A stretch of 42,583 nt of DNA from Pseudomonadota bacterium (GTDB lineage: Bacteria > Pseudomonadota > Gammaproteobacteria > Burkholderiales > Sulfuricellaceae): NCBI GenBank assembly GCA_021792335.1, contig JAJYUW010000006.1, positions 1-42,583 on the forward strand. Direction: 5' to 3'. The notes under the pieces were generated by a model. That model was given only the letters and a program-made list of their open reading frames with translations. It had not been told where the DNA came from and did no database searches. Of this stretch, positions 34,165 through 42,455 are shown one piece after another. The translations under genes and the position numbers were made by a program. How positions within the stretch are numbered: position 1 is the first letter of the stretch; each line of letters opens with the position of its first letter.

Positions 34165-35361
34165 TCAGGTAGAGGCAGGCCCCAGCAAGGCCTCGGACAG
34201 TTCCTTGATCACGCCCTCCCCACCTCGTGCACGGGTAACGTGTTTCGCAACCGCAAGCACTGCCGGATGCGCGTCGGCTGGCGCGACCGGGAAACCGGCC
34301 AGGCGCATCGCGTCGAGATCGTTGACGTCGTTCCCGACATAGAGCACCCGGTCGAGCGCGACACCCCTGGCTTCGCAACAGGCGACCAGATCGCGTTGCT
34401 TGTCCCCGCTCCCCTGCAGCACTTCCAGCCCCAGCTTCTTAGCCCGCGCAGCAACGACAGAATTGATCTCGGTGCTCAGGATCATCTGCCTCAAACCGGC
34501 CTGGCGCAGCTGAGCGACGCCCCAGCCATCGGCACGGTTGGCGAGCACGCCCTCGCTGCCGTCCTGCAGAACGAGCACGCGATTATCGGTCATCACACCG
34601 TCGAAATCATAGACGATCAAATCGGGTTTAAACGCCGCAACCCCTCCCTCTCTCGCCAGCCAGCCCGCGAGCAGGTGCTTGCGGAAGAAATACTCGCAGA
34701 GTTCGATGTTTTCGACGGTATCGATCTCGAACGATTTCCAGAAGTCCATCGAGTAACGGGCAATCTTGCCGCCCAGCCGGTTGCATGTCTGCCGCAGAAG
34801 CGAGGGCTTGAACACGTAGATCGAGCCATTTTCGAGGTAAAGCGGCTTGCGGTCCTGACGGCGGCCGCGGTTGAACGGATCGAAAGTCTTGCCTTTCAAC
34901 GCGCCATCTTCTTCCTGCCAGGCACAAAAATCGTCCAGCACCGCATCCGAAAAAAGAGAGTCAGCCCCTTGCAAAACAAACGCCGCAACCGCACCGTCGA
35001 TATCCGACGGCTCGCGTAGCGGCGAAGTCGCCTGCAGGAACACGATACGCTCCGGTTCAGTCCCAAGGTCTGCGGCTATCACATCCAAGGCGTGCAACAA
35101 CGCCGATTCCGACGTGGCGGTATCTGTCGAGAGTTCATCCGGCCGCTTGATGATCCTGGCGCCATACTGCGCCGCCACATCGAGAATGACGTCACTATCC
35201 GAGGAAACATAAACATGATCCACCGATTCAGCAGCCCTAGCCTGAAGAATGGACCAAGCCAACAACGGTTTACCGGCGAAATCGATGAGGTTTTTATGGG
35301 GAATGCCCTTGGATCCTCCGCGTGCCAGGATAATAGCGACAGACTCAGTGGGAAAAGGCAT
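34165..35361 (-). CDS. CMP-ulosonate cytidylyltransferase fused to KdsC-like HAD phosphatase
   Basis: A 398-residue two-domain enzyme. Residues about 1-225 form a NeuA-type cytidylyltransferase with IILARGGSKGIPHKNL, SSDSDVI, FLQATSPLREPSDID and FEIDTVENIELCEYFF. Residues about 245-398 form a C0-type HAD phosphatase like KdsC: IVYDFDGVMTDN holds the nucleophile aspartate, and GDKQRDLVA and YVGNDVNDLDAM complete the site. The fusion suggests removal of a phosphate from a NeuB-made ulosonic acid phosphate, then CMP activation. The ATG at 35361 is chosen to match the family start. It is first in the operon. Confidence 0.9.
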   Translation of the reverse strand: MPFPTESVAIILARGGSKGIPHKNLIDFAGKPLLAWSILQARAAESVDHVYVSSDSDVILDVAAQYGARIIKRPDELSTDTATSESALLHALDVIAADLGTEPERIVFLQATSPLREPSDIDGAVAAFVLQGADSLFSDAVLDDFCAWQEEDGALKGKTFDPFNRGRRQDRKPLYLENGSIYVFKPSLLRQTCNRLGGKIARYSMDFWKSFEIDTVENIELCEYFFRKHLLAGWLAREGGVAAFKPDLIVYDFDGVMTDNRVLVLQDGSEGVLANRADGWGVAQLRQAGLRQMILSTEINSVVAARAKKLGLEVLQGSGDKQRDLVACCEARGVALDRVLYVGNDVNDLDAMRLAGFPVAPADAHPAVLAVAKHVTRARGGEGVIKELSEALLGPAST

Positions 35362-35563
35362 ATTCTGGAAATTAACGGGTAATTGGCTGTATTGCTGGCA
35401 ATAAATCAAGAGTGGCTATGTTACAGTAGTGCCCCGTATAATTCAAAAACAGTTTCAGCTTGCCAGGAGCCCGTCGGACTTGAAGAATCGCCATCGTAGT
35501 TTTAACCCGACATGTCGGGCTGAAGCCTGACCTAACATCCCGGAAATTCAACGTGACTGACTG
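35362..35563. other. Divergent intergenic region with small palindromes
   Basis: This holds the upstream region of the ulosonate operon (minus) and the far upstream of the O-antigen ligase gene (plus). A perfect 14-bp palindrome CCCGACATGTCGGG is at 35506-35519, part of a common intergenic repeat type (GTCGGGCTGAAGCC). A TATAAT on the plus strand near 35439 lacks a -35. No gene is supported. Confidence 0.5.
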
Positions 35564-35681
35564 CTAGGGAACCGCTGATTTATTCGTCGCACCGGCGAAA
35601 GCCGGTGTCCAGTGCTTTGAATTTTCTAGATTCCGGCCTTCGCCGGAATGACGATTTGTTATTTAATCAGCGCTTCCCTAG
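35564..35681. mobile_element. MITE-like element before O-antigen ligase gene
   Basis: A 118-base element bounded by inverted ends: CTAGGGAACCGCTGATT at 35564 and its near reverse complement AATCAGCGCTTCCCTAG ending 35681 (about 16 of 18 matching). Inside are two palindromic units, ACCGGCGAAAGCCGGT and TTCCGGCCTTCGCCGGAA. No ORF of its own. It ends 22 bases before the ligase ATG, so it forms most of that gene's leader. Confidence 0.8.
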
Positions 35682-35703
35682 GCCCCCACGGATACCCCAC
35701 CTG

Positions 35704-36972
35704 ATGAACGGAAAATCTTGCTCCCGGACAAATTGGAGCCCACCTTTATCTGCCCATGGACAGATAGCAGCCTGCGCCGCCCTGGGGCTGATGGCGGTCT
35801 ATTTATGGGTCCTCCCCACCGACCACTCCATCGCCCTACGCCATCTCGCCTTCTTCTCCCTGATAGTTCTTACCCTGTGGAGCGCCTGGCGCTATGAACT
35901 CCGCCTGCGCCTGCCTCTGGCCCTGCCGTGGCTGATTTACGGGGCAGTTGCCCTTTTTTCCGCGTTCTATGCCATCGACCCTCTCTTTTCTCTCGGAGAA
36001 GTCAAAAAGGAGGTCGGCTACGGCATACTCGTCCTGATGTTGACGGCATCCTGGGTGCGGAACGTTTCATCGCTGGAACGATTCATGGTCATCGTTATCG
36101 CCGGTGACGCTCTCCTGGTCGGCTCAGCCCTATTCAAGATTACGGTACTTGACCCGTTCTGGCATCATCCGGTTTCGCAAATTACATCCCTCCTGTACGG
36201 CGGCGCCGGCAAAGACCTGTATAACGGCGTCGGCAACTTCAGCACCTATCTGGTCACGGTCATGCCGCTGATTGCGGCCTACGCCTTTTTTCTGCCTCGA
36301 GTGCAGCGCACGGCGCGCCTTGCCCTGTTCACCCTGCTCGCCTTTAATGTTCTGGCTCTCTTTCTTACAGGCAACCGCATGGGGCTCATTGTCCTCATGG
36401 CAGAAATAATTTTCGCTGCGGGTTTTCTGCTGACGAAAGGGGCATCCGCCCGGCGAACCCTGATCGCCACGGCAATCATCCTGATCGTTGCAGGCGGCCT
36501 GACTTTGGGACAAATGAAGGTGCGCACTCCGGTTGACGATGTGCGCTGGAAAATGTGGTCCTGGGTCATTGCCGACATTCGCGCCGAACCCCTGACAGGG
36601 GCGGGCTTTGGCCGTACCGTCTTGTGCCTCCGCGACCCGGCATTCTGTCAGGCGTTTCCCGGTCTGGAGCATGCGCACAATATGCTGCTCGACAAAGGGA
36701 TACAAATGGGCCTGCCGGGCATCGCCGCCTTCCTGTTGCTGCTAGGCATGACACTCCGCACGCTATGGCCCAGCCGTACCCTGGGCACAGACCGACGCCT
36801 GTGGGGCTATGCGCTGGGGGCGACGACCATGGCCATCGGTGTTTTTCTGAAGAACATGACCGACGACTTTTTCGTCAACCACAACGCCCTCCTCTTCTGG
36901 ACGCTGGTCGGCGCAGTGCTCGGCACCCTGGCCGGTCACCGAGAGGAAGCCGTAGAAGCGCAGAACAGATGA
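35704..36972 (+). CDS. O-antigen ligase family protein (WaaL/Wzy_C)
   Basis: A 422-residue polytopic inner-membrane protein with about eleven hydrophobic segments. The Wzy_C domain pattern is visible late: MWSWVIADIRAEPLTGAGFGRTV then LEHAHNMLLDKGIQMGLPGIAAFL, with the conserved histidine in the large periplasmic loop. Such proteins ligate or polymerise undecaprenyl-linked glycans onto lipid A-core. The ATG at 35704 lacks a good ribosome-binding site. The open frame continues upstream through the MITE-like element (encoding LDSGLRRND), which is taken as an artefact. It overlaps the GT9 gene by 4 bases. Confidence 0.87.
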   Translation: MNGKSCSRTNWSPPLSAHGQIAACAALGLMAVYLWVLPTDHSIALRHLAFFSLIVLTLWSAWRYELRLRLPLALPWLIYGAVALFSAFYAIDPLFSLGEVKKEVGYGILVLMLTASWVRNVSSLERFMVIVIAGDALLVGSALFKITVLDPFWHHPVSQITSLLYGGAGKDLYNGVGNFSTYLVTVMPLIAAYAFFLPRVQRTARLALFTLLAFNVLALFLTGNRMGLIVLMAEIIFAAGFLLTKGASARRTLIATAIILIVAGGLTLGQMKVRTPVDDVRWKMWSWVIADIRAEPLTGAGFGRTVLCLRDPAFCQAFPGLEHAHNMLLDKGIQMGLPGIAAFLLLLGMTLRTLWPSRTLGTDRRLWGYALGATTMAIGVFLKNMTDDFFVNHNALLFWTLVGAVLGTLAGHREEAVEAQNR

Positions 36973-38021
36973 ATAAGGAACGCCTGAAATTCCTGGTCAT
37001 ACGCCGCGACAACATTGGCGACCTTGTCTGCACCACACCCCTTATCAGCGCACTGCGACAGCGCTTTCCCGACAGCGAAATCAGCGCACTCGTTAACAGC
37101 TACAATGCGGGGGTGCTGGAGAACAATCCCGATGTGGACGAAATCTACACCTACACCAAGGCCAAGCATCGCCCCGCAAATCGGTCGCTTTTCCAGGTGT
37201 TTCGGGAACGCATCAAGACATTTGCGCACCTCCGCCGCAAGCGCTTCGATTATGCGATTCTCGCCGGAGCCCCCTACCTGCCGAGAGCGCTCAAACTCGC
37301 TCGCCTGATCAATCCCCGTCACATCATCGGTTTTACCGAAGAGGGGAAACCCGGAATCCGGCACATCGACCTGCCCGTACCCTATGGGTTGCCACAACCT
37401 CTGCACGAAACCGAGGATATCTTCCGGCTGTTAACGCCTCTGGGTATTGAGGGCGCCCCCGGCCCGCTCAAGGTTGTGCCAAGCAGAGATTTGGCACTGA
37501 AAGCGGAGCAGGCACTGATTGAAAACGGCATCGATTTGAACCGCCCGCTGTTCGGCATTCATATCAGCGCCCGCAAGCCCAGCCAGCGCTGGCCGGCAGA
37601 AAACTTCATAGAACTCATCCGCCACTTGCACCAGCAATATCAGGCGGCATTCCTGCTGCTCTGGTCGCCGGGCGACAGCAGCAACCCGCTCCACCCCGGC
37701 GACGACGACAAGGCACGGGAAATCGTGCGCGCATTGGAAGCTCTACCGCTGACAGCCTACCCAACCCACAAACTGGCGGAACTCATCGGCGCGCTGTCGC
37801 TTTGCAGCGCTGTCGTCTGCAGCGACGGCGGTGCCATGCATCTGGCGGCCGGCCTGGCAAAACCGATTTTGTGTTTCTTTGGACAATCCGGCGCGGAACG
37901 CTGGCATCCATGGAGCGTGCCGCATGTGCTGCTGCAGCCGGAAAGCAGGGAAGTCGCCGACATCAGCGTCGCCGAGGCCCTGGCCGGATTTGACAAGGTG
38001 ATGGCTCATCGCATTTCTTGA
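36969..38021 (+). CDS. Glycosyltransferase family 9 (heptosyltransferase-like)
   Basis: A 350-residue GT9, third in the window. FLVIRRDNIGDLVCTTPLISALR opens it. FGIHISARKPSQRWPAENFIELI and VVCSDGGAMHLAAGLAKPILCFFG form the donor domain, with SDGGAMH in place of the usual SDSGPMH-type motif. The ATG at 36969 overlaps the ligase stop (ATGA), so the two are coupled. Its stop lies inside the -35 box of the following vapBC promoter. Donor and acceptor are unknown. Confidence 0.88.
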   Translation: MNKERLKFLVIRRDNIGDLVCTTPLISALRQRFPDSEISALVNSYNAGVLENNPDVDEIYTYTKAKHRPANRSLFQVFRERIKTFAHLRRKRFDYAILAGAPYLPRALKLARLINPRHIIGFTEEGKPGIRHIDLPVPYGLPQPLHETEDIFRLLTPLGIEGAPGPLKVVPSRDLALKAEQALIENGIDLNRPLFGIHISARKPSQRWPAENFIELIRHLHQQYQAAFLLLWSPGDSSNPLHPGDDDKAREIVRALEALPLTAYPTHKLAELIGALSLCSAVVCSDGGAMHLAAGLAKPILCFFGQSGAERWHPWSVPHVLLQPESREVADISVAEALAGFDKVMAHRIS

Positions 38022-38053
38022 CAACGAAAGAATAAATATACATTATGTGTATA
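38018..38053 (+). promoter_or_regulatory. vapBC promoter with overlapping operator palindrome
   Basis: A perfect -35 TTGACA (38018-38023), a 17-base spacer and -10 CATTAT (38041-38046). A near-perfect palindrome TATACATTATGTGTATA (38037-38053) covers the -10, the expected position for autorepression by the ribbon-helix-helix antitoxin. Confidence 0.75.
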
Positions 38054-38072
38054 CATCACAAGGAATATTATC

Positions 38073-38321
38073 ATGGTCAGAACTCAGATTTATCTCACGG
38101 AGCAGGAGCAATACGCCTTGCGGGACATTGCCGATAGAACCGGAAAAACCCAGAGCCAGTTGATTCGCGAGGCGATAGATCGGTTGATCGAACAGGTAAG
38201 CGCTAATTCTCGCGCTCAAATCATGGCTGAAGCGGCTGGTATGTGGCAAAGCCGTGCTGATTTGCCGGATTTCGCCGCGCTGCGGCGGGAGGCTGATCGC
38301 ATTGCTCCGGCAGGGGAATAG
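38073..38321 (+). CDS. Ribbon-helix-helix antitoxin (VapB/CopG-like)
   Basis: An 82-residue antitoxin. The N-terminal ribbon-helix-helix DNA-binding unit is MVRTQIYLTEQEQYALRDIADRTGKTQSQLIREAIDRLIEQ (beta strand, then two helices). The C-terminal ~35 residues (AGMWQSRADLPDFAALRREADRI) are the toxin-wrapping tail. AAGGA lies 9 bases before the ATG. It is 3 bases upstream of the PIN-domain toxin gene. Base composition is more AT-rich than the neighbours, consistent with separate acquisition. Confidence 0.9.
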   Translation: MVRTQIYLTEQEQYALRDIADRTGKTQSQLIREAIDRLIEQVSANSRAQIMAEAAGMWQSRADLPDFAALRREADRIAPAGE

Positions 38322-38324
38322 CTT

Positions 38325-38714
38325 TTGGCCGCCGCGCTGTTGTTAGACACCGACTTGTTGATCGACTACCTGAGAGGGCAAGCGGATGCCGTTTCCTTCC
38401 TCAGGCAATCCAGCCAGACTTTACAGGTTTCCAGTGTCACGGTGGCGGAGCTGTATGTGGGGGTGCGTGAGGGACACGAACGCGAAGTTCTCGACCGCTT
38501 TATCTCTCTGCTGGAAGTGATGGACATCAATACCGCCATCGCCGTGCAAGCCGGCCTGTGGCGGCGAAACTACGGTAAAAGCCACGGCACCGGTTTGATG
38601 GATGCCCTGATCGCCGCCACCGCGCATCATAACGGCAGCACCTTGGTCACCCTCAACACCAAGCACTTTCCCATGCTGGAAACAGTGCTGACGCCTTACC
38701 GGAAAAATCAGTAA
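38325..38714 (+). CDS. PIN-domain ribonuclease toxin (VapC)
   Basis: A 129-residue PIN-domain RNase. The acidic site is formed by LLLDTDLLIDYLRG (first Asp), VTVAELYVGV (Glu), and TGLMDALIAATAHHNG (Asp), followed by LVTLNTKHFPML. The start is a TTG at 38325, with GGGGA upstream and 3 bases after the antitoxin stop; a weak start fits toxin under-production. By family it would cleave tRNA or rRNA when free of antitoxin. Confidence 0.9.
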   Translation: MAAALLLDTDLLIDYLRGQADAVSFLRQSSQTLQVSSVTVAELYVGVREGHEREVLDRFISLLEVMDINTAIAVQAGLWRRNYGKSHGTGLMDALIAATAHHNGSTLVTLNTKHFPMLETVLTPYRKNQ

Positions 38715-38739
38715 GCTTGTTACGCCATGCCACCCTGGT

Positions 38740-39798
38740 TCAGCCGTTCTTGCTGCCCGACAGTTGCGGCCTGAAACGGCGAATGTACCACTCCGCCGCT
38801 TCTCGCATCCCCGCTCCTATGGTGTGGGTAGGCGCATAGCCCAACAAGCGCTGCGCCTTGCTGATGTCCGCAAGGGAATGCCGCACGTCGCCCGCACGAA
38901 AATCCTGGTAGACAGGCTCTGTATTTAGCGCAGCAGGATAAACCTCAACTACATTGTGTCGGATCAGTGCGAACAGCTCGTTCAAGCTAGTGCGCCCACC
39001 GACGGCAATATTGTAGACCTGATTCAACGCCGCTTTCTCGCTGGCGCAGGCGGCAAGCAGATTGGCCTGGACAGTATTGTCTATGTAACAAAAATCGCGG
39101 CTGGTTTCGCCATCGCCGTTGATGTACACGGCTTCCCCGCGCAGCAGGGCGGAGAACCACTTGGGGATCACCGCCGCGTAAGCGCCTTCGGGGTCCTGCC
39201 GGCGGCCGAAAATGTTGAAATAGCGCAAACCGATGGTTTCAAAACCGTAGCAGCGTGCGAATACGTCAGCGTACAGCTCATTGACGTATTTCGTCACCGC
39301 ATAGGGCGAAAGCGGCTTGCCGATATGCTCCTCCACTTTCGGCAGGGCGGGATGGTCGCCGTAAGTCGAACTGGACGCAGCATAGACGAAACGCTCCACA
39401 CCGGCGTCGCGCGCCGCAGTCAGCATCTTGAGGAAACCGGTGATATTGGTTTCGTTGGTGGTAAGCGGATCTTCCAGGGAGCGCGGCACGGAACCCAGCG
39501 CCGCCTGGTGCAGCACATAATCCACTCCTTCGCAGGCACGCTGACAATCCGCCGAATCGCGGATATCGCCTTCAATGAACGTGAAGTTGCGCCACTTCTC
39601 AGCGCCAACCAGCCCTTGGACTTCCGCCAGGTTTTCCCGCTTGCCGGTGGCGAAATTATCCAGGCCGACAACCCGCTGGTTGAGATTCAACAAGGCTTCC
39701 AGCAGATTCGAACCGATGAAGCCGGCCACCCCGGTGATCAGCCAGGTCCGGGGAGATGCCAGCAAGTCTGTTTTTACCCTGTCGTAAGCATTCGCCAT
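38740..39798 (-). CDS. wbpP: UDP-N-acetylglucosamine 4-epimerase (WbpP/TviC-like)
   Basis: A 352-residue extended SDR that interconverts UDP-GlcNAc(A) and UDP-GalNAc(A). It has the group's N-terminal extension before the cofactor motif [62 protein letters not shown] and catalytic [14 protein letters not shown] are near-diagnostic for WbpP/TviC. The ATG at 39798 shares one base with the preceding dehydrogenase stop. Together with that dehydrogenase it should supply UDP-GalNAcA for a surface polysaccharide. Confidence 0.9.
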   Translation of the reverse strand: MANAYDRVKTDLLASPRTWLITGVAGFIGSNLLEALLNLNQRVVGLDNFATGKRENLAEVQGLVGAEKWRNFTFIEGDIRDSADCQRACEGVDYVLHQAALGSVPRSLEDPLTTNETNITGFLKMLTAARDAGVERFVYAASSSTYGDHPALPKVEEHIGKPLSPYAVTKYVNELYADVFARCYGFETIGLRYFNIFGRRQDPEGAYAAVIPKWFSALLRGEAVYINGDGETSRDFCYIDNTVQANLLAACASEKAALNQVYNIAVGGRTSLNELFALIRHNVVEVYPAALNTEPVYQDFRAGDVRHSLADISKAQRLLGYAPTHTIGAGMREAAEWYIRRFRPQLSGSKNG

Positions 39799-41084
39799 CA
39801 CAGCCTCCACACGCGGAATCCGGCCGACTCGAAGTCCTGTTTCTGGAACAGGCCCTTCACGTCGATCAGCACCGGATTCCCGGCACACAACTGGCGCAGC
39901 CGCTCCGGCGTCAGCGATTTGAACTGCTCATGGGACACCGCCAGAATGACGGCCGCGGCAGGAACCATCTGCTCCAGCGGCTGCAAACGAATGCCGTATT
40001 CGGCCAGAGCCTCGTCCTGCTCCGCCAGCGGGTCATGCACCTGGACTTTGACGCCGTACTCCTCCAGCTCCCGCACAATGTCCACCACGCGGGAGTTCCT
40101 CAGGTCAGGGCAATTTTCCTTGAAAGTCAGGCCCAGCACCGTCACATGGCTCTCCAACATGGAATGGCCCGCATGGATCATTTCCTTGATGGCCCGCTGA
40201 GCGACGAATTTTCCCATGCTGTCGTTGATGCGCCGCCCAGCCAGTATCACTTGCGGGATGTAACCCAGCTTTTCCGCCTTGTGGGTCAGATAATAGGGAT
40301 CAACGCCTATGCAGTGTCCACCCACCAGACCCGGCCTGAATTTGAGGAAATTCCATTTCGTGCCGGCCGCTTCCAGGACTGCGTTGGTGTCGATATCCAT
40401 GCGGTCGAACAACACCGCCAATTCATTCATCAGGGCAATGTTCAGGTCGCGCTGGGTATTCTCGATCACCTTGGCGGCCTCGGCCACCTTGATGCTTGGG
40501 GCGCGATGCACCCCGGCGGTCACCACCGAGCCGTACACCCCGGCAACGATGTTCAGGCAGTCATCGTCCTGACCCGACACCACCTTCAGGATTCTGGTAA
40601 AGGTATGCTCCTTGTCACCCGGATTGATCCGCTCCGGGCTATAGCCAACCTTGAAATCGACGCCACACTTCAGGCCCGAAACACGCTCCAGGATCGGAAC
40701 ACACTCTTCCTCGGTAGCCCCCGGATAGACCGTCGATTCATAAACAACGATATCCCCTTTTTTGAGGGCTTTCGCCACTGTCTCAGACGCTTTGAAAACC
40801 GGGGTCAGGTCGGGCTGATGGGCATCATCCACCGGCGTAGGTACCGCCACGATATGGAAATCCGCCCCGCGCAAATCTTCCACCCGATCCGTATACAGGA
40901 TGTCGGCCGACTTCAGTTCATCATCCGTCACCTCGCCGGTACGGTCGTGCCCAGCTTTCAGCTCCGCGATGCGCTGGGCGTTGATATCGAACCCTACCGT
41001 CCGCTGAGCTTTGCCAAATGCCACGGCGACGGGCAAACCGACATACCCGAGGCCAACAACCGACACAATCCGCTTAATACTCAT
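39798..41084 (-). CDS. wbpO: UDP-N-acetyl-D-hexosamine 6-dehydrogenase (WbpO/TviB-like)
   Basis: A 428-residue nucleotide-sugar dehydrogenase that oxidises C6 of UDP-GalNAc or UDP-GlcNAc to the uronic acid. The cofactor motif is [62 protein letters not shown] and the catalytic cysteine in [16 protein letters not shown] are visible, and [14 protein letters not shown] marks the C-terminal domain. It is coupled to wbpP by a one-base overlap. The UDP-GlcNAc-specific WbpA cannot be excluded, but WbpO/TviB fits the partner better. Confidence 0.9.
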   Translation of the reverse strand: MSIKRIVSVVGLGYVGLPVAVAFGKAQRTVGFDINAQRIAELKAGHDRTGEVTDDELKSADILYTDRVEDLRGADFHIVAVPTPVDDAHQPDLTPVFKASETVAKALKKGDIVVYESTVYPGATEEECVPILERVSGLKCGVDFKVGYSPERINPGDKEHTFTRILKVVSGQDDDCLNIVAGVYGSVVTAGVHRAPSIKVAEAAKVIENTQRDLNIALMNELAVLFDRMDIDTNAVLEAAGTKWNFLKFRPGLVGGHCIGVDPYYLTHKAEKLGYIPQVILAGRRINDSMGKFVAQRAIKEMIHAGHSMLESHVTVLGLTFKENCPDLRNSRVVDIVRELEEYGVKVQVHDPLAEQDEALAEYGIRLQPLEQMVPAAAVILAVSHEQFKSLTPERLRQLCAGNPVLIDVKGLFQKQDFESAGFRVWRL

Positions 41085-41193
41085 TTTCGCTCCAAATAAA
41101 ATCAAAAAAATGTAGGGTGGGCTCCCCCTAGAGGGGACAAGAGGTGATAGCCGTCTCACCGTGGTCGCCGCCAACCCCTATCGCAGTCTCAGT

Positions 41194-42357
41194 CTACCCA
41201 TCCAATGATGCGCACAATTGCGCCAATTCATTCGCCGGCAAAACCTCTACTTTTTCAGCAATCGGATAGCCCGTTTCAACAGGGGCAACGACATACGCTT
41301 GTTCGAGCTGCAAATCCTTCATCGCGGACCAGAACCCTTTTGACAAAGAGGGCGCGCTGGAAAGTTTGATCTCAAATCCTATTCTTCTCTCGCCACGTTC
41401 CGCCACGACATCCATTTCCGCACCCGTCGCCGTACGGTAAAAAGACAACCTCCACTGCGGCGACAATAACTGCGCAATCTGCTCCAACACCCACCCTTCC
41501 CACGATGGCCCGACGACGGGGTGTCCGGCAAGTTCATCCAGGCTGCGAATTCCGAGTAGCGCATGCAGCAACCCACTGTCGCGCAGATAGATTTTCGGAG
41601 ATTTCACCAAACGCTTGCCTGAATTGACATGTAGCGGGGGCAACCGCCTGACCATATAGGTCGCCTCAAGGATTTCCAGATAATGCTGCACGGTAGGCGC
41701 CGACACGCCGAAACCGGAGGCAAGCCGCGATGCATTCCACATCTGCCCATGCAGATGAGCCAGCATCTGCCAGAAGCGATGCAACGTCGGAGCGGGAATC
41801 CGGATGCCGAAAGCGGGTATATCACGCTCCAAATGCGTGAGGATAAAAGACTCACGCCACGCGAAAGAAGCCTCATCCGATTCGGCCAACCAGCTTAACG
41901 GATACCCGCCACGCAGCCAGAAATCGGCCAGCCCGGCATGTCCTGGCTTAATTTCGCTGACATCGAAAGGCGCCAACTCATGAAAAGAAATTCGACCAGC
42001 CAAGGATTCTGAAGTCTGCCTTAGCAACTGCGGCGAAGCCGAACCCAACAACAGAAACCGTCCAGGACGACGGTTCTCATCGATCAACGCGCGCAAAACG
42101 GGAAACAAGTCAGGCTGGCGTTGAATCTCATCAAGCACAACAAGTTGATCCGCGTGGCGAGACAAAAACAACTCCGGATCAGCCAACTTGGCCAGATCGG
42201 AAGGCCGCTCGAGGTCCAGATACAGGCTATTTGCGTGGCTTGATCCGACAGAACGCGCCAGCGTGGTTTTACCTGCCTGCCGAGGCCCCAAAAGAGCGAC
42301 AGCAGGGAATTGAACCAACGCTTTTTCGATATTTGGAAGAATTCGACGGCTTATCAT
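41194..42357 (-). CDS. AAA+ ATPase with DUF4143 domain
   Basis: A 387-residue orphan ATPase of a widespread family of unknown function. Walker A is GPRQAGKTTLAR near residue 24 and Walker B is LVVLDEIQRQP. LLLGSASPQLL is a sensor-like strand. The C-terminal DUF4143 half holds a winged-helix-like region (NASRLASGFGVSAPTVQHYLEILE). It ends in a PD-(D/E)XK-like strand pattern (GAEMDVVAERGERRIGFEIKL), suggesting a nuclease-like fold. No partner gene is adjacent. It is slightly more AT-rich than the cob region. No function is proposed. Confidence 0.88.
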   Translation of the reverse strand: MISRRILPNIEKALVQFPAVALLGPRQAGKTTLARSVGSSHANSLYLDLERPSDLAKLADPELFLSRHADQLVVLDEIQRQPDLFPVLRALIDENRRPGRFLLLGSASPQLLRQTSESLAGRISFHELAPFDVSEIKPGHAGLADFWLRGGYPLSWLAESDEASFAWRESFILTHLERDIPAFGIRIPAPTLHRFWQMLAHLHGQMWNASRLASGFGVSAPTVQHYLEILEATYMVRRLPPLHVNSGKRLVKSPKIYLRDSGLLHALLGIRSLDELAGHPVVGPSWEGWVLEQIAQLLSPQWRLSFYRTATGAEMDVVAERGERRIGFEIKLSSAPSLSKGFWSAMKDLQLEQAYVVAPVETGYPIAEKVEVLPANELAQLCASLDG

Positions 42358-42455
42358 TGTTGCATATTAAAAGGCGAGCTTTCTAAATGCAATACTTGTT
42401 CGCCGCGGGCATCGCCGAAGACTTTAACCCAGATGATCCATTAGAGCCAAAACAC

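Noticed and set aside
35605-35703. 33-residue N-terminal extension of the O-antigen ligase
   Set aside because: It would be encoded by the MITE-like element; the conserved membrane protein begins at 35704.
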